NCBI GenBank assembly: GCA_005954745.1
Contig: CP040678.1
Location: 2,418,001-2,482,000 of the forward strand
Origin: Halostella pelagica
GTDB taxonomy: Archaea; Halobacteriota; Halobacteria; Halobacteriales; Natronoarchaeaceae
Reading direction: 5' to 3'
DNA: 64,000 bases
Part shown: positions 16,382 through 25,300 of the stretch, piece by piece
Layout: each line of letters begins with the position of its first letter
Numbering within the stretch: the first letter of the stretch is position 1
The notes under the pieces: model-generated
What the model was told of the DNA's origin: nothing
What the model saw: the letters and a program-made list of their open reading frames with translations, nothing else
Databases searched by the model: none
Made by a program: the position numbers and the translations under genes

Positions 16382-17539
16382 ATGGGTATGGTCGAAGGTA
16401 GGGGCCGTCTCGGAGTGCGGATGACGGTGTTGCTGGTGATGGCGGTGGCCGTTCTCTCGGTCGTCACCGGTGTCGCCAACATCACGTCGACGACGGTGTT
16501 CGGCCCTATCGGCGAGTACGTTCCGCCGTCCGTCCAGCGACTCGCCGGATTCACCGGCGCGCTCACTGGGTTTCTCATGCTTGCGAGCGCGCTCGGTCTG
16601 CGGCGGGGACTGCGCGCCGCCTGGTACTCCACCGTCGTCTTGCTCCCCGTGACTGCCGGCCAGGGACTCGTCCAGTCGAACGAACTGTCGTTTCCGCTGA
16701 TCATTCTCTCGATAGCAGCGCTACCGGTCGTTCTCGTCAACTACCGCCGGTTCGACAGGGGGCTAACGCTGTCGACCTCGCAGCTCGCGGCGGGTATCGC
16801 GCTCGCCAGCGTGATGGTGTACGGGACGACCGGAACGTACGCGCTCCGCGAGGATTTCAACGGCGTCTCGACGGCGCTCGACGCGTTCTACTACACCATC
16901 GTCACCGCGAGCACCGTGGGGTACGGTGACGTGACTGCGGCCTCACAGACCGCGAAGCTGTTTTCGATATCCGTCGTCACGCTCGGAACGGCGACGTTCG
17001 CAATCGCGCTCGGCGCGTTGCTCGGCCCCGCCATCGAAGCCCGGCTTACAAGCGCACTCGGAAAGATGACAGAATCACAGCTAGAACTCCTCGAAGGCCA
17101 CGTTCTCGTCCTGGGGTACGGCGAACTGACTGAACCGCTTCTCAACGAACTCGACGCGAGCGACACGGATTTCGTCGTTATCGCCCCGCGGTCGGAGCGC
17201 CTGGAAGCGCTCCGCGAACGCGGCTTCCTCGTCGTCACGGGGGACCCGAGCGACGAGGAGACGCTCGAACGCACGCGGCTGTCGGACGCCCGCGCCGTCG
17301 TCGCCGCGACGAACAACGACGCCGAGGACGCGCTGAGCGTGCTAACAGCCCGACAGCTTCATCCCGACGTGCGGATCGTCGCCGCGGCCACGGACGACGA
17401 GAACGTCGAGAAGCTCCGCCGTGCGGGTGCCGACAGCGTGATCAGCCCGGCGGCCATCGGGAGCCACCTGCTCGCTCAGTCGGCGCTCGGCCAGGACGAC
17501 ACGGAAGCCATCGCGAGCCAGTTACTCGACGAGCACTGA
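16382..17539 (+). CDS. Potassium channel with TrkA-N domain
   Basis: 385 residues. Four N-terminal helices are followed by a two-helix pore unit with the selectivity filter TASTVGYGD near residue 183. A cytosolic RCK/TrkA-N domain begins at HVLVLGYGELTEPLL near residue 240. The dinucleotide loop reads G-Y-G-E-L-T, lacking the third glycine of the usual G-x-G-x-x-G, so nucleotide binding may be weak. There is no charged voltage-sensor helix. Expected role: gated K+ flux across the cytoplasmic membrane, important in cells that balance external salt with internal KCl. ATG 16382 is used; ATG 16388 is equally possible. Confidence 0.88.
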   Translation: MGMVEGRGRLGVRMTVLLVMAVAVLSVVTGVANITSTTVFGPIGEYVPPSVQRLAGFTGALTGFLMLASALGLRRGLRAAWYSTVVLLPVTAGQGLVQSNELSFPLIILSIAALPVVLVNYRRFDRGLTLSTSQLAAGIALASVMVYGTTGTYALREDFNGVSTALDAFYYTIVTASTVGYGDVTAASQTAKLFSISVVTLGTATFAIALGALLGPAIEARLTSALGKMTESQLELLEGHVLVLGYGELTEPLLNELDASDTDFVVIAPRSERLEALRERGFLVVTGDPSDEETLERTRLSDARAVVAATNNDAEDALSVLTARQLHPDVRIVAAATDDENVEKLRRAGADSVISPAAIGSHLLAQSALGQDDTEAIASQLLDEH

Positions 17540-17574
17540 CCGCGCGATTACGGCGTCCGCCCGCGAACCGGGAG

Positions 17575-18963
17575 TCAGGCCAGATGAACGACCGCGACGG
17601 CGGCGTCCACGTCGTCGATCCGTTCGAACGTCGGCGGGGAGACGAACCGGGAGGCGGTCGAGCGGTCGGTGCTGGCCCCGATTATCGTCAGGTCGTACCG
17701 CGGCGCGTTCGCCGCGAGAAACGACTCTATGCTGGCGCTTGCGACCCGCGTCTCGAACGGCCCGTCGAACGCCTCGACGACGTTCGCGAGCATCGCCTCC
17801 GCGGCGCGTCGCTCGCGTTCGTCGTCGATGCAGGTCGCGACTGCGACCGTTCCGGACGGCCCCGCGAGCCGTCGAGCGAACTCGACTTTCACGTGGGCCG
17901 CCCCGCCGGCTTTTCGAACGGGGACGAGAACCCGCCGCCAGCGTCGCTGGTCGGCGTCCACGCGAGCGGCTATCACGTCGATGTCACCGCCGAACAGCGA
18001 TCTGACGTACCCCGAGAGGTGACCGTACTCCTTCTCGTACGGCGAGACGATGAGGTCGCAGTTCGCTTCCCGAGCAGTCCGGAGCGTCGCCGACGCACGG
18101 GCCTCCGTCGCGGCGACAACCACCTCGCAGGGGACGCCGACCGTCGTCCGGACGTTCGCCGCGTGGGATTCGAGGCGGTGCGCCAGTTCGTCGCCCTCGT
18201 CCTCTGTTGGCGTTTGACCCTCGCCGTCGTCGGTCGTCCGGTCGGCGAACCCCAGCAGGACCACTTTCCCGGCCTCGTGTGCGGCGGCGAGTTCCGCGCC
18301 GAGACGGGCCGTCGCTGCGGCGGAGTCGCCGTGCATCGGAACGAGAACGTGGTCGTCACCGCGGGTCGAGCGGTAGAGGTAGCGGGCGCGGTTCTCGTAG
18401 AATTCGTGCCGCCAGACGACGAACACCAGAGCGACGAGCGCCGACGAGGTTGCGACGCTGACAACGTACGCGAACGGCGAGGCGTCGATGAGCAAGACGA
18501 GGAGGCCGCAGGCGTACGCCGACGGTTCCTCGACGTCGAGCAGCCACGTGACGAGACCGGTGAGGAAGATAGCCAGCGCCGCGGCCGGCGCGCTGACCCG
18601 GAACTGACCGGCAGGTTCCGACAGAACGAACCTGGCGAGTTCGAGCGCCACCCACCCGCTCGCCGCGCCGGTCGTCAGGCCGACGACGAACCGACCGGGA
18701 GACGCGTACTCCCCTTCCGGGTCTGAAAACAGCGTGTACGTTCCCGACGCCAGCGGCGGAAAGAGGAGAAAGGAGAGTTGCTGAACGGCGTTCGAGACGG
18801 CCGTCACCAGCGCGATGAGCAGGGGAACGACGAAGATCGCAGTGACGTGAACGAAGTTTTCAGTGTGTTCTATCCAGCGTCTGAACTCCCGTATCTCCCT
18901 ACGCTCGACCCGACGTAGCCGTCGTTTAGCGGCGCGAAGCCGGGACCAGAGCGCGTCTCGCAT
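17575..18963 (-). CDS. HPP-type membrane domain fused to tandem UspA domains
   Basis: 462 residues from ATG 18963 (MRDALWSRLRAAKRR), placed after a longer, less likely upstream start. Residues about 40-200 contain five to six hydrophobic helices resembling the HPP family, including VIFVVP-like and LFPPLASGTYTLF segments. The C-terminal half has two consecutive universal-stress-protein domains (DDHVLVPMHGDSAAA... and RRWRRVLVPVRKAGG...). The Walker-like G-2x-G-9x-G of ATP-binding Usp proteins is not obvious. It is probably a membrane stress sensor or transporter with cytosolic Usp modules. It converges on the K+ channel gene. Confidence 0.75.
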   Translation of the reverse strand: MRDALWSRLRAAKRRLRRVERREIREFRRWIEHTENFVHVTAIFVVPLLIALVTAVSNAVQQLSFLLFPPLASGTYTLFSDPEGEYASPGRFVVGLTTGAASGWVALELARFVLSEPAGQFRVSAPAAALAIFLTGLVTWLLDVEEPSAYACGLLVLLIDASPFAYVVSVATSSALVALVFVVWRHEFYENRARYLYRSTRGDDHVLVPMHGDSAAATARLGAELAAAHEAGKVVLLGFADRTTDDGEGQTPTEDEGDELAHRLESHAANVRTTVGVPCEVVVAATEARASATLRTAREANCDLIVSPYEKEYGHLSGYVRSLFGGDIDVIAARVDADQRRWRRVLVPVRKAGGAAHVKVEFARRLAGPSGTVAVATCIDDERERRAAEAMLANVVEAFDGPFETRVASASIESFLAANAPRYDLTIIGASTDRSTASRFVSPPTFERIDDVDAAVAVVHLA

Positions 18964-19053
18964 GCCGGCAACTGTGACGGCCCCCGGGTAAAGGCGTTCC
19001 GTCAGAGACACGTCCTCGGCGGGTCAGAGTCGCCACGGTCCGTAGCTGATCCG

Positions 19054-20055
19054 TCAGAACCGGTTGTACTGCTCGTCGAAAACGTCTATCGTGGCCTTCA
19101 GGGCACCAAGGAGAACCGGTCCGAAGAAGATCCCCATCGCCCCGATCACGTAGACGCCGCCTACGATCCCGAACAGGATGACCGCCGGGTTCAGGTTGGC
19201 CTGCCGGTCGACGACGACGGGACGGAGGTAATCGTCAGTGATCCCGACGACGATCGTTCCGTACACCGTCAGACCGACGGCGGCGGCGGCGTCACCGTTG
19301 CTGAGCAGAAAGACCGCGGCGGGACCCCAGACGAGGAACGCGCCGACGACCGGCAGCAACGCCAGCACCATCATTACGACGGTCCAGAACAGGGCGTTCG
19401 GAATGCCGGTGACGAACAGCCCTATCCCCGCGATCCCGCCCTGAACGGCGGCGACGAACACGTGTCCGGCGAGGACCGCCCACATGACGTTATCTATCTC
19501 CTCGAACAGTTCGTCCTGCACGTCCGGCGGCAGCGGGACGACGTCTTTCAGCCACGCGACGAACTCGGCCCCGTCTTTCAGGAGATAGTAGAGGAGAAAC
19601 ACGGTGATCCCGAACCCGATCACGACGTGGGTCACCAGGTCGAACAGGCCGAGCGCTTCGCTGAACGCCGTCGAGCCGAGTTCCTGCGGGGCGTTACCGA
19701 AGATCGATTCGAGGTCTAGCCGTACCCCCACCGCGTTCTCCACCGTGTCCTCTACAAGCGCCACAGTCACGTCGCCGTCACGAATGGCCCGGTACAGCGC
19801 CTGCGCCTGCCCGAAGACGGACTGGAAAAGGAAAAACAGCGGCAGGAGAACGAGCAGCGACGTCAGCGTGATGAGCGTGAACGCGCTTTTCGTTTCGCCG
19901 ATCCAGGGGGCGAGATACCGCCGGTGAACGGGGTTGAGAATGTAGACGAGCAGGATAGCCAGCAGTAGAAACTGCAGGAAGGGGAGAACGAGTAGCGCCG
20001 CAAACGCACCGAGTACAGCGATGAGGCCGAGCAGAAAGCCGCGGTTCGCGTTCAT
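19054..20055 (-). CDS. AI-2E family transporter (PerM/UPF0118)
   Basis: A 333-residue integral membrane protein with the family's arrangement: paired N-terminal helices (FLLGLIAVLGAFAALLVLPF), a soluble central region after about residue 75, and a C-terminal group of helices with PNALFWTVVMMVLALLPVVGAFLVW and DDYLRPVVVDRQ, the latter a well-conserved family motif. Bacterial members export autoinducer-2 or act in Na+(Li+)/H+ antiport; the archaeal role is not known. It is a single gene, ATG at 20055, not coupled to its neighbours. Confidence 0.85.
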   Translation of the reverse strand: MNANRGFLLGLIAVLGAFAALLVLPFLQFLLLAILLVYILNPVHRRYLAPWIGETKSAFTLITLTSLLVLLPLFFLFQSVFGQAQALYRAIRDGDVTVALVEDTVENAVGVRLDLESIFGNAPQELGSTAFSEALGLFDLVTHVVIGFGITVFLLYYLLKDGAEFVAWLKDVVPLPPDVQDELFEEIDNVMWAVLAGHVFVAAVQGGIAGIGLFVTGIPNALFWTVVMMVLALLPVVGAFLVWGPAAVFLLSNGDAAAAVGLTVYGTIVVGITDDYLRPVVVDRQANLNPAVILFGIVGGVYVIGAMGIFFGPVLLGALKATIDVFDEQYNRF

Positions 20056-20138
20056 ACTGATCGCTGGCCACGGCGAGCGGCAAAAGCGGGAGGTCGAAGT
20101 GACCGGAAACGCCGTCCTTACGCGCGTGGGGCCGCCGC

Positions 20139-20864
20139 TCAGAGCGTCGTCGTGGCGTCGAGCGCGATATCGATCGCCCGTTCGACGTTGTTTTTCGCCT
20201 TCGACGGGAGTTCGTCCTCGTCCGTCTCGCCCTTCTGAGTCCCTTCGACGAGGTTCCCGTCGACGGTACAGATAGCGCCGGCGCGCATCCCCTTGCGGCG
20301 AGCGAGGGTAAAGAGGGCCGCGGCCTCCATCTCGACGGCGAGAACGCCGGCGGCCTCCCAGTTCTCGACGTACTGGTCGGTCTCCGCGTAGAACGCGTCG
20401 TCGGTGGCGACGGGACCGACGTGGACGTCTTCGCCGTTCGCCTCCGCGCCGTCGACGAGCGCGGTCAACACGTCGTAGTCCGGGACGGCGGGAAGCGTGG
20501 CGTCCTCGTAGCGCTTCGTCGTCCCCTCGTCTTTCGCCGCGCCGGTCGCGACGACCATGTCGCCGATGTCGATGCCCCGCTGGAGCGCGCCGGTCGTCCC
20601 GACGCGGATGAGCGTCTCGACGCCGACCGCGTCCAGTTCCTCGGCAGCGATGGCGGCGGACGGGCTCCCGATCCCGGTCGAACAGATCGTCAGCTCCCGG
20701 CCTTCGTAGTCCGCGTTGACCACCTTGTACTCGCGGTTCTCCGCGACGACAGTGTGGTCGTCGCAGTGCCCGGCGATCCGGTCTACGCGCCCCGGGTCAC
20801 CCGGGAGGAGCGCAACGTCGGTCAGATCGCCCGGTTCCACCAGTAGATGCGGCTGTTTCGCCAT
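20139..20864 (-). CDS. udp: Nucleoside phosphorylase (uridine phosphorylase type)
   Basis: 241 residues from ATG 20864 (MAKQPHLLVEPGD). The PNP/UDP family I features are the phosphate-binding LLPGDPGRVDRI, the STGIGSPSAAI loop, the RVGTTGAL motif, and the substrate segment VLAVEMEAAALFTLAR. It cleaves nucleosides with phosphate to base plus ribose-1-phosphate. A TATA-like GCTTTTTC (minus strand, about 20889-20896) lies 25 bases upstream, implying a leaderless mRNA. With deoC 1.4 kb away it suggests nucleoside salvage; purine versus pyrimidine preference is uncertain. Confidence 0.88.
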   Translation of the reverse strand: MAKQPHLLVEPGDLTDVALLPGDPGRVDRIAGHCDDHTVVAENREYKVVNADYEGRELTICSTGIGSPSAAIAAEELDAVGVETLIRVGTTGALQRGIDIGDMVVATGAAKDEGTTKRYEDATLPAVPDYDVLTALVDGAEANGEDVHVGPVATDDAFYAETDQYVENWEAAGVLAVEMEAAALFTLARRKGMRAGAICTVDGNLVEGTQKGETDEDELPSKAKNNVERAIDIALDATTTL

Positions 20865-20917
20865 ACGTCGACTTCGGCGGACGCCGAGAAAAAGCGTGTG
20901 CTTCGCCCCCGACAGCG

Positions 20918-21238
20918 TCAGGGCCCAGTGACCCGGACGACCACCTCGCCCCGGCCGCGTACGACGACGGTGTATCGACCGATCTCCATGTCGACTGTCG
21001 TCGCCGAGTCGGCCGACCCCCACTCGACGAACAGGGAGTCCAGCGCGTCCGGATCGACGTATTCGTACAACTGCGGCGTCGACGAACACGGAGATTCCCC
21101 GCGCGCTCCGGCGAGCGCGCGCGAGACGGCGACGCTCGGCGGTTCCGCCTCGTCGGCGTCGTATCGGTGGGTCGTACCGACCCCACCACGCTTCCGGTCT
21201 GTACTATCGCTCGGTATATTCGATAAGTTTCCGCTCAT
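20918..21238 (-). CDS. HalOD1 output domain protein
   Basis: A 106-residue protein with an N-terminal disordered region and a C-terminal HalOD1 segment (PQLYEYVDPDALDSLF, then strands ending VVVRGRGEVVVRVTG). It is the second stand-alone HalOD1 gene of the window (compare 3795-4106). Such proteins are abundant in haloarchaea and may act as partners of two-component systems, but no biochemical function is known. It precedes the nucleoside phosphorylase on the same strand with a 53-base gap; that gene has its own TATA box. Confidence 0.75.
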   Translation of the reverse strand: MSGNLSNIPSDSTDRKRGGVGTTHRYDADEAEPPSVAVSRALAGARGESPCSSTPQLYEYVDPDALDSLFVEWGSADSATTVDMEIGRYTVVVRGRGEVVVRVTGP

Positions 21239-21346
21239 TGGTAATCCATCCCCCTGTGAGGTGCTCCTTCATTCACTGAGGCTACGTTGATGAACAAATA
21301 ACTTTGTCAGACGAGTATATATTAATTGACATTTACGCATCCTGGA

Positions 21347-22171
21347 TCAGGCCCCGATGGTAAACAGCAGAAGATTGTGTATGCCGGGGCCGATACCGAC
21401 GGCGGCGACGATGCCGAGGAGAACTCTCGCCTGACGCGGTTGCTCGCGGACGTACTCCTCGAACAGCGAGACGATGAGCAGCGCGAGCGTTATCTTCACG
21501 AGGACGAACAGCCAGCCGACGCCGATGCTGTCTGCAACCGGTAGCCGGGCCGCGAGGTCGAGTATGGCCTGCGAGGCGGGGGTTTTCTCGCCGGCATCCA
21601 GAACGTCTACGCCGATGGCGGTCGAAACCCCGTCCAGCGAGTGCGAGAACACGACTAGCGCTCCGCTCATCCCGGTCACTGCGGCCGCTTCCGTGACGGT
21701 GAAACTCAGGAGCAACCAGGCCAGTGCGGCGATGACGCCGGCCAGTACGCCGCCGATAACCGGCCAGAACGGCTCTAACGATCCTGTCTGCGTTCCCTTG
21801 TACAACGAGAACATCACGAAGGTGACGGCGACGCCGGTACCGACTGTCCCGATGTACCGTGCGACCGACGCGTTCCGGCGGGCCGCCGTCAACAGCGTCG
21901 CTACGATCCAGACGAGTCCGGCGACGATGGCAGTCGTGACGTACACCGCTCCTGCGCTGAACAGCGGTCTGACCGCATCGGGGAAGGTTTCCTGTAGATA
22001 GAGGACGTGCAGCGTCGCTCCCGTCGCCATCCACGGCGCGAACGAGACGACCGTCCAGTCGGTGACTGGCGGTGAAATGGCGTACAGAAGCGCTACGACA
22101 GCGACAATCCCGATCCCCAACCCCACGAGATACGGCAACGGCGGTACCACAACCCCTTCCGGTAAGACCAT
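21347..22171 (-). CDS. DUF63 family membrane protein
   Basis: 274 residues from ATG 22171 ([15 protein letters not shown]) with seven to eight hydrophobic helices. The pattern of buried charged and aromatic residues ([55 protein letters not shown]) is that of DUF63, an archaea-specific polytopic family without an established function. It is divergent from deoC; a TATA-like TCATTTATT near 22223-22235 on the minus strand is its likely promoter. Confidence 0.8.
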   Translation of the reverse strand: MVLPEGVVVPPLPYLVGLGIGIVAVVALLYAISPPVTDWTVVSFAPWMATGATLHVLYLQETFPDAVRPLFSAGAVYVTTAIVAGLVWIVATLLTAARRNASVARYIGTVGTGVAVTFVMFSLYKGTQTGSLEPFWPVIGGVLAGVIAALAWLLLSFTVTEAAAVTGMSGALVVFSHSLDGVSTAIGVDVLDAGEKTPASQAILDLAARLPVADSIGVGWLFVLVKITLALLIVSLFEEYVREQPRQARVLLGIVAAVGIGPGIHNLLLFTIGA

Positions 22172-22222
22172 GTAGGACGACCGGCGCGACATCACCGAAA
22201 AACTTCCGGTAACCGACACCGT

Positions 22223-22280
22223 CGAATAAATGATACTTCGATAACAGCTTCCGTCCGATTCGGTCCCCGGACTTATTGTG
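22223..22280. promoter_or_regulatory. Divergent promoters of DUF63 gene and deoC
   Basis: ACTTATTGTG (22271-22280) is 20-30 bases before the deoC ATG on the plus strand. On the minus strand a TATCATTTATTC-like stretch (22223-22235) serves the DUF63 gene at a longer distance of about 50 bases. Confidence 0.45.
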
Positions 22281-22300
22281 TGAGCGGGCGAGGGCCCGGT

Positions 22301-22939
22301 ATGGACCGCGCGACGCTCGCAGAGCGGATCGACCACACGGTGCTGGGACCTGAGACGACGCCGGCGGACGTCCGACAGGTACTGGACGAGGCCGCCGAGT
22401 ACGGGATGAACGCCTGCATCCCGCCCTGTTACGTCGGCACGGCGGCCGAGCGCACACCCGACGTGACGCTCGCGACGGTCGTCGGATTTCCCCACGGCCA
22501 GCACGAACCGAGCATCAAGCGAGAGGAGGCAGTGACCGCTTACGAGGACGGGGCCGACGAACTCGACGTCGTGCTGAACGTCGGTCGACTGAAGTCAGGC
22601 GAGACCCACGCAGTCAGCAGCGAGCTCGCCGGGATAGTCGACGCCGTTCCGGTTCCGGTGAAGGTGATCGTCGAGGCGACGCTGCTCTCCGAGGCCGAAC
22701 TCCGCCGCGCCTGCGAGGCGGCTGTCGACGCCGATGCCGACTTCGTGAAAACGTCGACAGGGTTCGCCGACGGCGGCGCACGAATCGAAGACGTCGAAAC
22801 GATGAGCGAGTACCTTCCGGTCAAGGCCTCGGGCGGTATCGGCGACTACGAGCGGGCGGCCGCGATGTTCGAGGCGGGCGCGGACCGGATCGGCGCGAGC
22901 AGCGGCATCGCTATCGTCGAAGGCTTCGAGAAGGAATAG
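22301..22939 (+). CDS. deoC: Deoxyribose-phosphate aldolase
   Basis: A TIM-barrel aldolase of 212 residues, typical of archaeal DeoC. The conserved catalytic elements are [25 protein letters not shown], the Schiff-base lysine in DFVKTSTGF, and [13 protein letters not shown]. It interconverts 2-deoxyribose-5-phosphate with acetaldehyde and glyceraldehyde-3-phosphate, or a related reaction in pentose metabolism. ATG 22301 is chosen for the match to the family N-terminus ([15 protein letters not shown]) and its distance from the TATA box. Together with udp it points to nucleoside catabolism. Confidence 0.93.
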   Translation: MDRATLAERIDHTVLGPETTPADVRQVLDEAAEYGMNACIPPCYVGTAAERTPDVTLATVVGFPHGQHEPSIKREEAVTAYEDGADELDVVLNVGRLKSGETHAVSSELAGIVDAVPVPVKVIVEATLLSEAELRRACEAAVDADADFVKTSTGFADGGARIEDVETMSEYLPVKASGGIGDYERAAAMFEAGADRIGASSGIAIVEGFEKE

Positions 22940-22977
22940 CGGCCGTTACAGCGGTCGCAAGGTGAAAGCCGGCCCGG

Positions 22978-24936
22978 TCACGCGGAACGGCGTCCGGCAA
23001 AGAGCGCGAACGCGACGAGAGCGACCAGCGCGACGGCCGGGCCGAAGCCGGGCAGCGACGAGGACGAGGCGTCGTCGTCCTCGCTGTCGTCGTCCCCGCC
23101 ATCATCGTCGAGACCGAGGAAGGTGTTCGCTTCCGTGGTGTTCATCTCGGGGAACGTCCGTTCGGACTGGTCCCAGTCGTCGGGCATGTGAACCTCGGTG
23201 TCGTCGCCGACCGGCGAGAGCGCCCGCACGTCGGACTCGTTGGCGTCGGAGTCGACCGCGTTGGCGACCCGGAGGTACGTGACGGTTTCACCGTCCTGGG
23301 ACTCGCCGAAGGCGCTTGTAACTGCGAGGTCGTCGCCGTACGCCTCGTTCATCACGTCGCGGAACGCGGAGACGTTATCGAAGCTAGTCGCGGCCTCGAC
23401 GGTGACGGTGTTTTCGGTCGCGGAGACGTCCATCTTGGCCCGCTCGAACTCGGACCGCTGGAACGACTGGAGGAACGCCCGGGCCTGCTCGTTGTCCTCA
23501 CCCGGACCGCTCGTCGTGTCCGCTTCCTGCAGCATGCCGTCGATAGCGTTCTCCACGAGGCCCTCCTGACTGAACGTCGCCGAGGCAGTCGCGGTCAGTT
23601 CGTCGTCCTCTGTTTCCACGTGGGTTTCGAACGTGGTGTCGCCGGGCCACTCGACGTCGCGGTCCTCGAGTTCACTGACGTACGCTTGCCAGTTCTCGGT
23701 CGCGTACTCCGCGTCGAACTGCATCGTTACCGTGTCGTCGGACTGCACGGAGAGCGACCCGTTCCAGTTCATCGTCTGCTGGAGGTCCGCGGCCTGCATA
23801 GCTTCGAACTGACTGCGGGACTCCTCTAGATCCGCCTGAGAGGCGTTCATCTCGGTCGCTTCGAGGATGTCGAACGTCGCCGCGGCGGCCTCGTCGTAGT
23901 TGTCGATCTGAACGTTCCAGTTCGTACTCGCCTGTCGTGCCTGTACGTCGACCGACCCCGAGAGTTCGGTCAGTTCGACGGACTGGATACGGTCGGCGAG
24001 GTCGCGCGCCTCGCTCTCTGAGAGGTCCAGGTCCTGAGACGAGGCAAGCGAGGCCGTAAGCTGCTCTGAGACGGCTTCGTCGACGCCGGTGAACTCGACG
24101 GTGTACTCTATGTCGAGGCGGTTCGTCTCGGCGTCGAACGAGTAGGAGTCGACGGTGACTGAAGCGTCTCCGTCGAGCCCGCGGGCGGTCGTCTCGAACT
24201 CGGATTCGAGGGTCCGGGTCGCGTTCGCTCGGGTCGACCAGTTGTCCACGTCCCGGATACCGACGGCGTAGTCCTGGGCGGCGGTGAGAACGTACGCTTC
24301 GTCGGTCTCTTGCAGCGTGAACTCGTGGTTCATCTGGGAGCTACTCGGTAGAGACTGCTCCTCGGATAACGTCGCGGTCGCCGACCCCTCGGTCGAGAAC
24401 TGCGAACTGGTCGTGGTCATCGACCCCTCGGTCGAGACCGATTCGAACGACGAACTACTCTGGCCGGATTCGTCGAGGACTGTGGCGTCGAGTGCCACGG
24501 ACCCCGAGGACTCCTCGCGGGTCTGGGTCACGGACGCGTCGACCGTCAGGTCTTCGAGCGTCTCGGGCTTGGTCATCGAGAACGCGCCGTCGCCCGACAT
24601 CGATTCCGGTCCGAGTACGAACGAGGCGTTGCCCGTGAAGTCGTTCTCGGGTTGGTCCTCGATCGTATCGTTGAGAAACACGTGGAACAGCCCTTCCGAG
24701 AGGTCCGCACCGAAGTGGCCGTTGGCCGTAGAGTCGCTCTCATTGTTCCGATACACCAGGACGGCGTCGCCGTCGTCCTCGACGTACACGTCGTCAGCCG
24801 AACCGCTCGAATCGTCCTCCTGCATGCCGTTCGAGGCAATGCCGGGGGACTGTCCCGTCGCGACTGCACCCACGGGCCCCGTCACGAGAAGGACGACGAG
24901 GCCGATGGTGAGAGCCGCACGGCTATATGCAACCAT
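22978..24936 (-). CDS. Secreted surface protein with PGF-CTERM anchor
   Basis: 652 residues from ATG 24936. Residues 1-29 are a signal peptide (LTIGLVVLLVTGPVGAVATG). The mature part is very acidic and rich in Ser/Thr/Asp/Gln with many N-x-S/T sequons. The C-terminus has the PGF-CTERM layout: a Ser/Asp-rich stretch, then PGFGPAVALVALVAFALF, then the basic end AGRRSA. PGF-CTERM proteins are processed by archaeosortase A and lipid-anchored to the outer face of the membrane. No enzymatic domain is recognised; the body looks like repeated beta or helical extracellular modules. It converges on deoC. Confidence 0.85.
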   Translation of the reverse strand: MVAYSRAALTIGLVVLLVTGPVGAVATGQSPGIASNGMQEDDSSGSADDVYVEDDGDAVLVYRNNESDSTANGHFGADLSEGLFHVFLNDTIEDQPENDFTGNASFVLGPESMSGDGAFSMTKPETLEDLTVDASVTQTREESSGSVALDATVLDESGQSSSSFESVSTEGSMTTTSSQFSTEGSATATLSEEQSLPSSSQMNHEFTLQETDEAYVLTAAQDYAVGIRDVDNWSTRANATRTLESEFETTARGLDGDASVTVDSYSFDAETNRLDIEYTVEFTGVDEAVSEQLTASLASSQDLDLSESEARDLADRIQSVELTELSGSVDVQARQASTNWNVQIDNYDEAAAATFDILEATEMNASQADLEESRSQFEAMQAADLQQTMNWNGSLSVQSDDTVTMQFDAEYATENWQAYVSELEDRDVEWPGDTTFETHVETEDDELTATASATFSQEGLVENAIDGMLQEADTTSGPGEDNEQARAFLQSFQRSEFERAKMDVSATENTVTVEAATSFDNVSAFRDVMNEAYGDDLAVTSAFGESQDGETVTYLRVANAVDSDANESDVRALSPVGDDTEVHMPDDWDQSERTFPEMNTTEANTFLGLDDDGGDDDSEDDDASSSSLPGFGPAVALVALVAFALFAGRRSA

Positions 24937-25300
24937 ATGTATTCATACCTGAGACCTCTCGAATGATAACTCCACCGACTTGGTTTCGGCGGTGCCGTGC
25001 CGTAACAACCGCCATTGAGGGGCCGTATCACGGGATCCGTTCACTCTCTGGCGACCAGGCACTGCGGGCCGTCCGCCGGCATCGCGACAGCATACACCGC
25101 GTCGCCGGCGGGGAGTGCGGACGAGAACGGGAGGTCGGTCGCACATCCCGCGAGCGTGCCGGTCGTCAGGGGCCCCGCTACGAGAAACTGGCGACGGGTG
25201 CAGGAAATCGAGAGTACACCGGAGACTGACAGTCCGATAATAGTCAGTGCCCGGAATCCGTCGCGCTTTTGACCGCTGGACCGTAAGTCGGTACAAGCGA
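24937..25300. other. Intergenic region with MiaB promoter and lipoprotein remnant
   Basis: GCGCTTTTGACC (25264-25271 core) is a TATA-like promoter about 30 bases before the ATG at 25301. On the minus strand a start-less Tat-lipoprotein frame lies at 25041-25202. Nothing else is seen. Confidence 0.5.
25041..25202 (-). pseudogene. Tat-lipoprotein-like fragment lacking a start codon
   Basis: The minus-strand frame ending in TGA at 25041 reads TRRQFLVAGPLTTGTLAGCA, then about 32 further residues. This combines a Tat twin-arginine motif (RRQFL) with a lipobox (LAGC), a typical haloarchaeal lipoprotein signal. No ATG, GTG or TTG precedes the arginines in this frame, and the mature part would be only about 30 residues. 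It is either a small lipoprotein with an unusual start or, more likely, the remains of a gene that lost its start. Confidence 0.4.
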
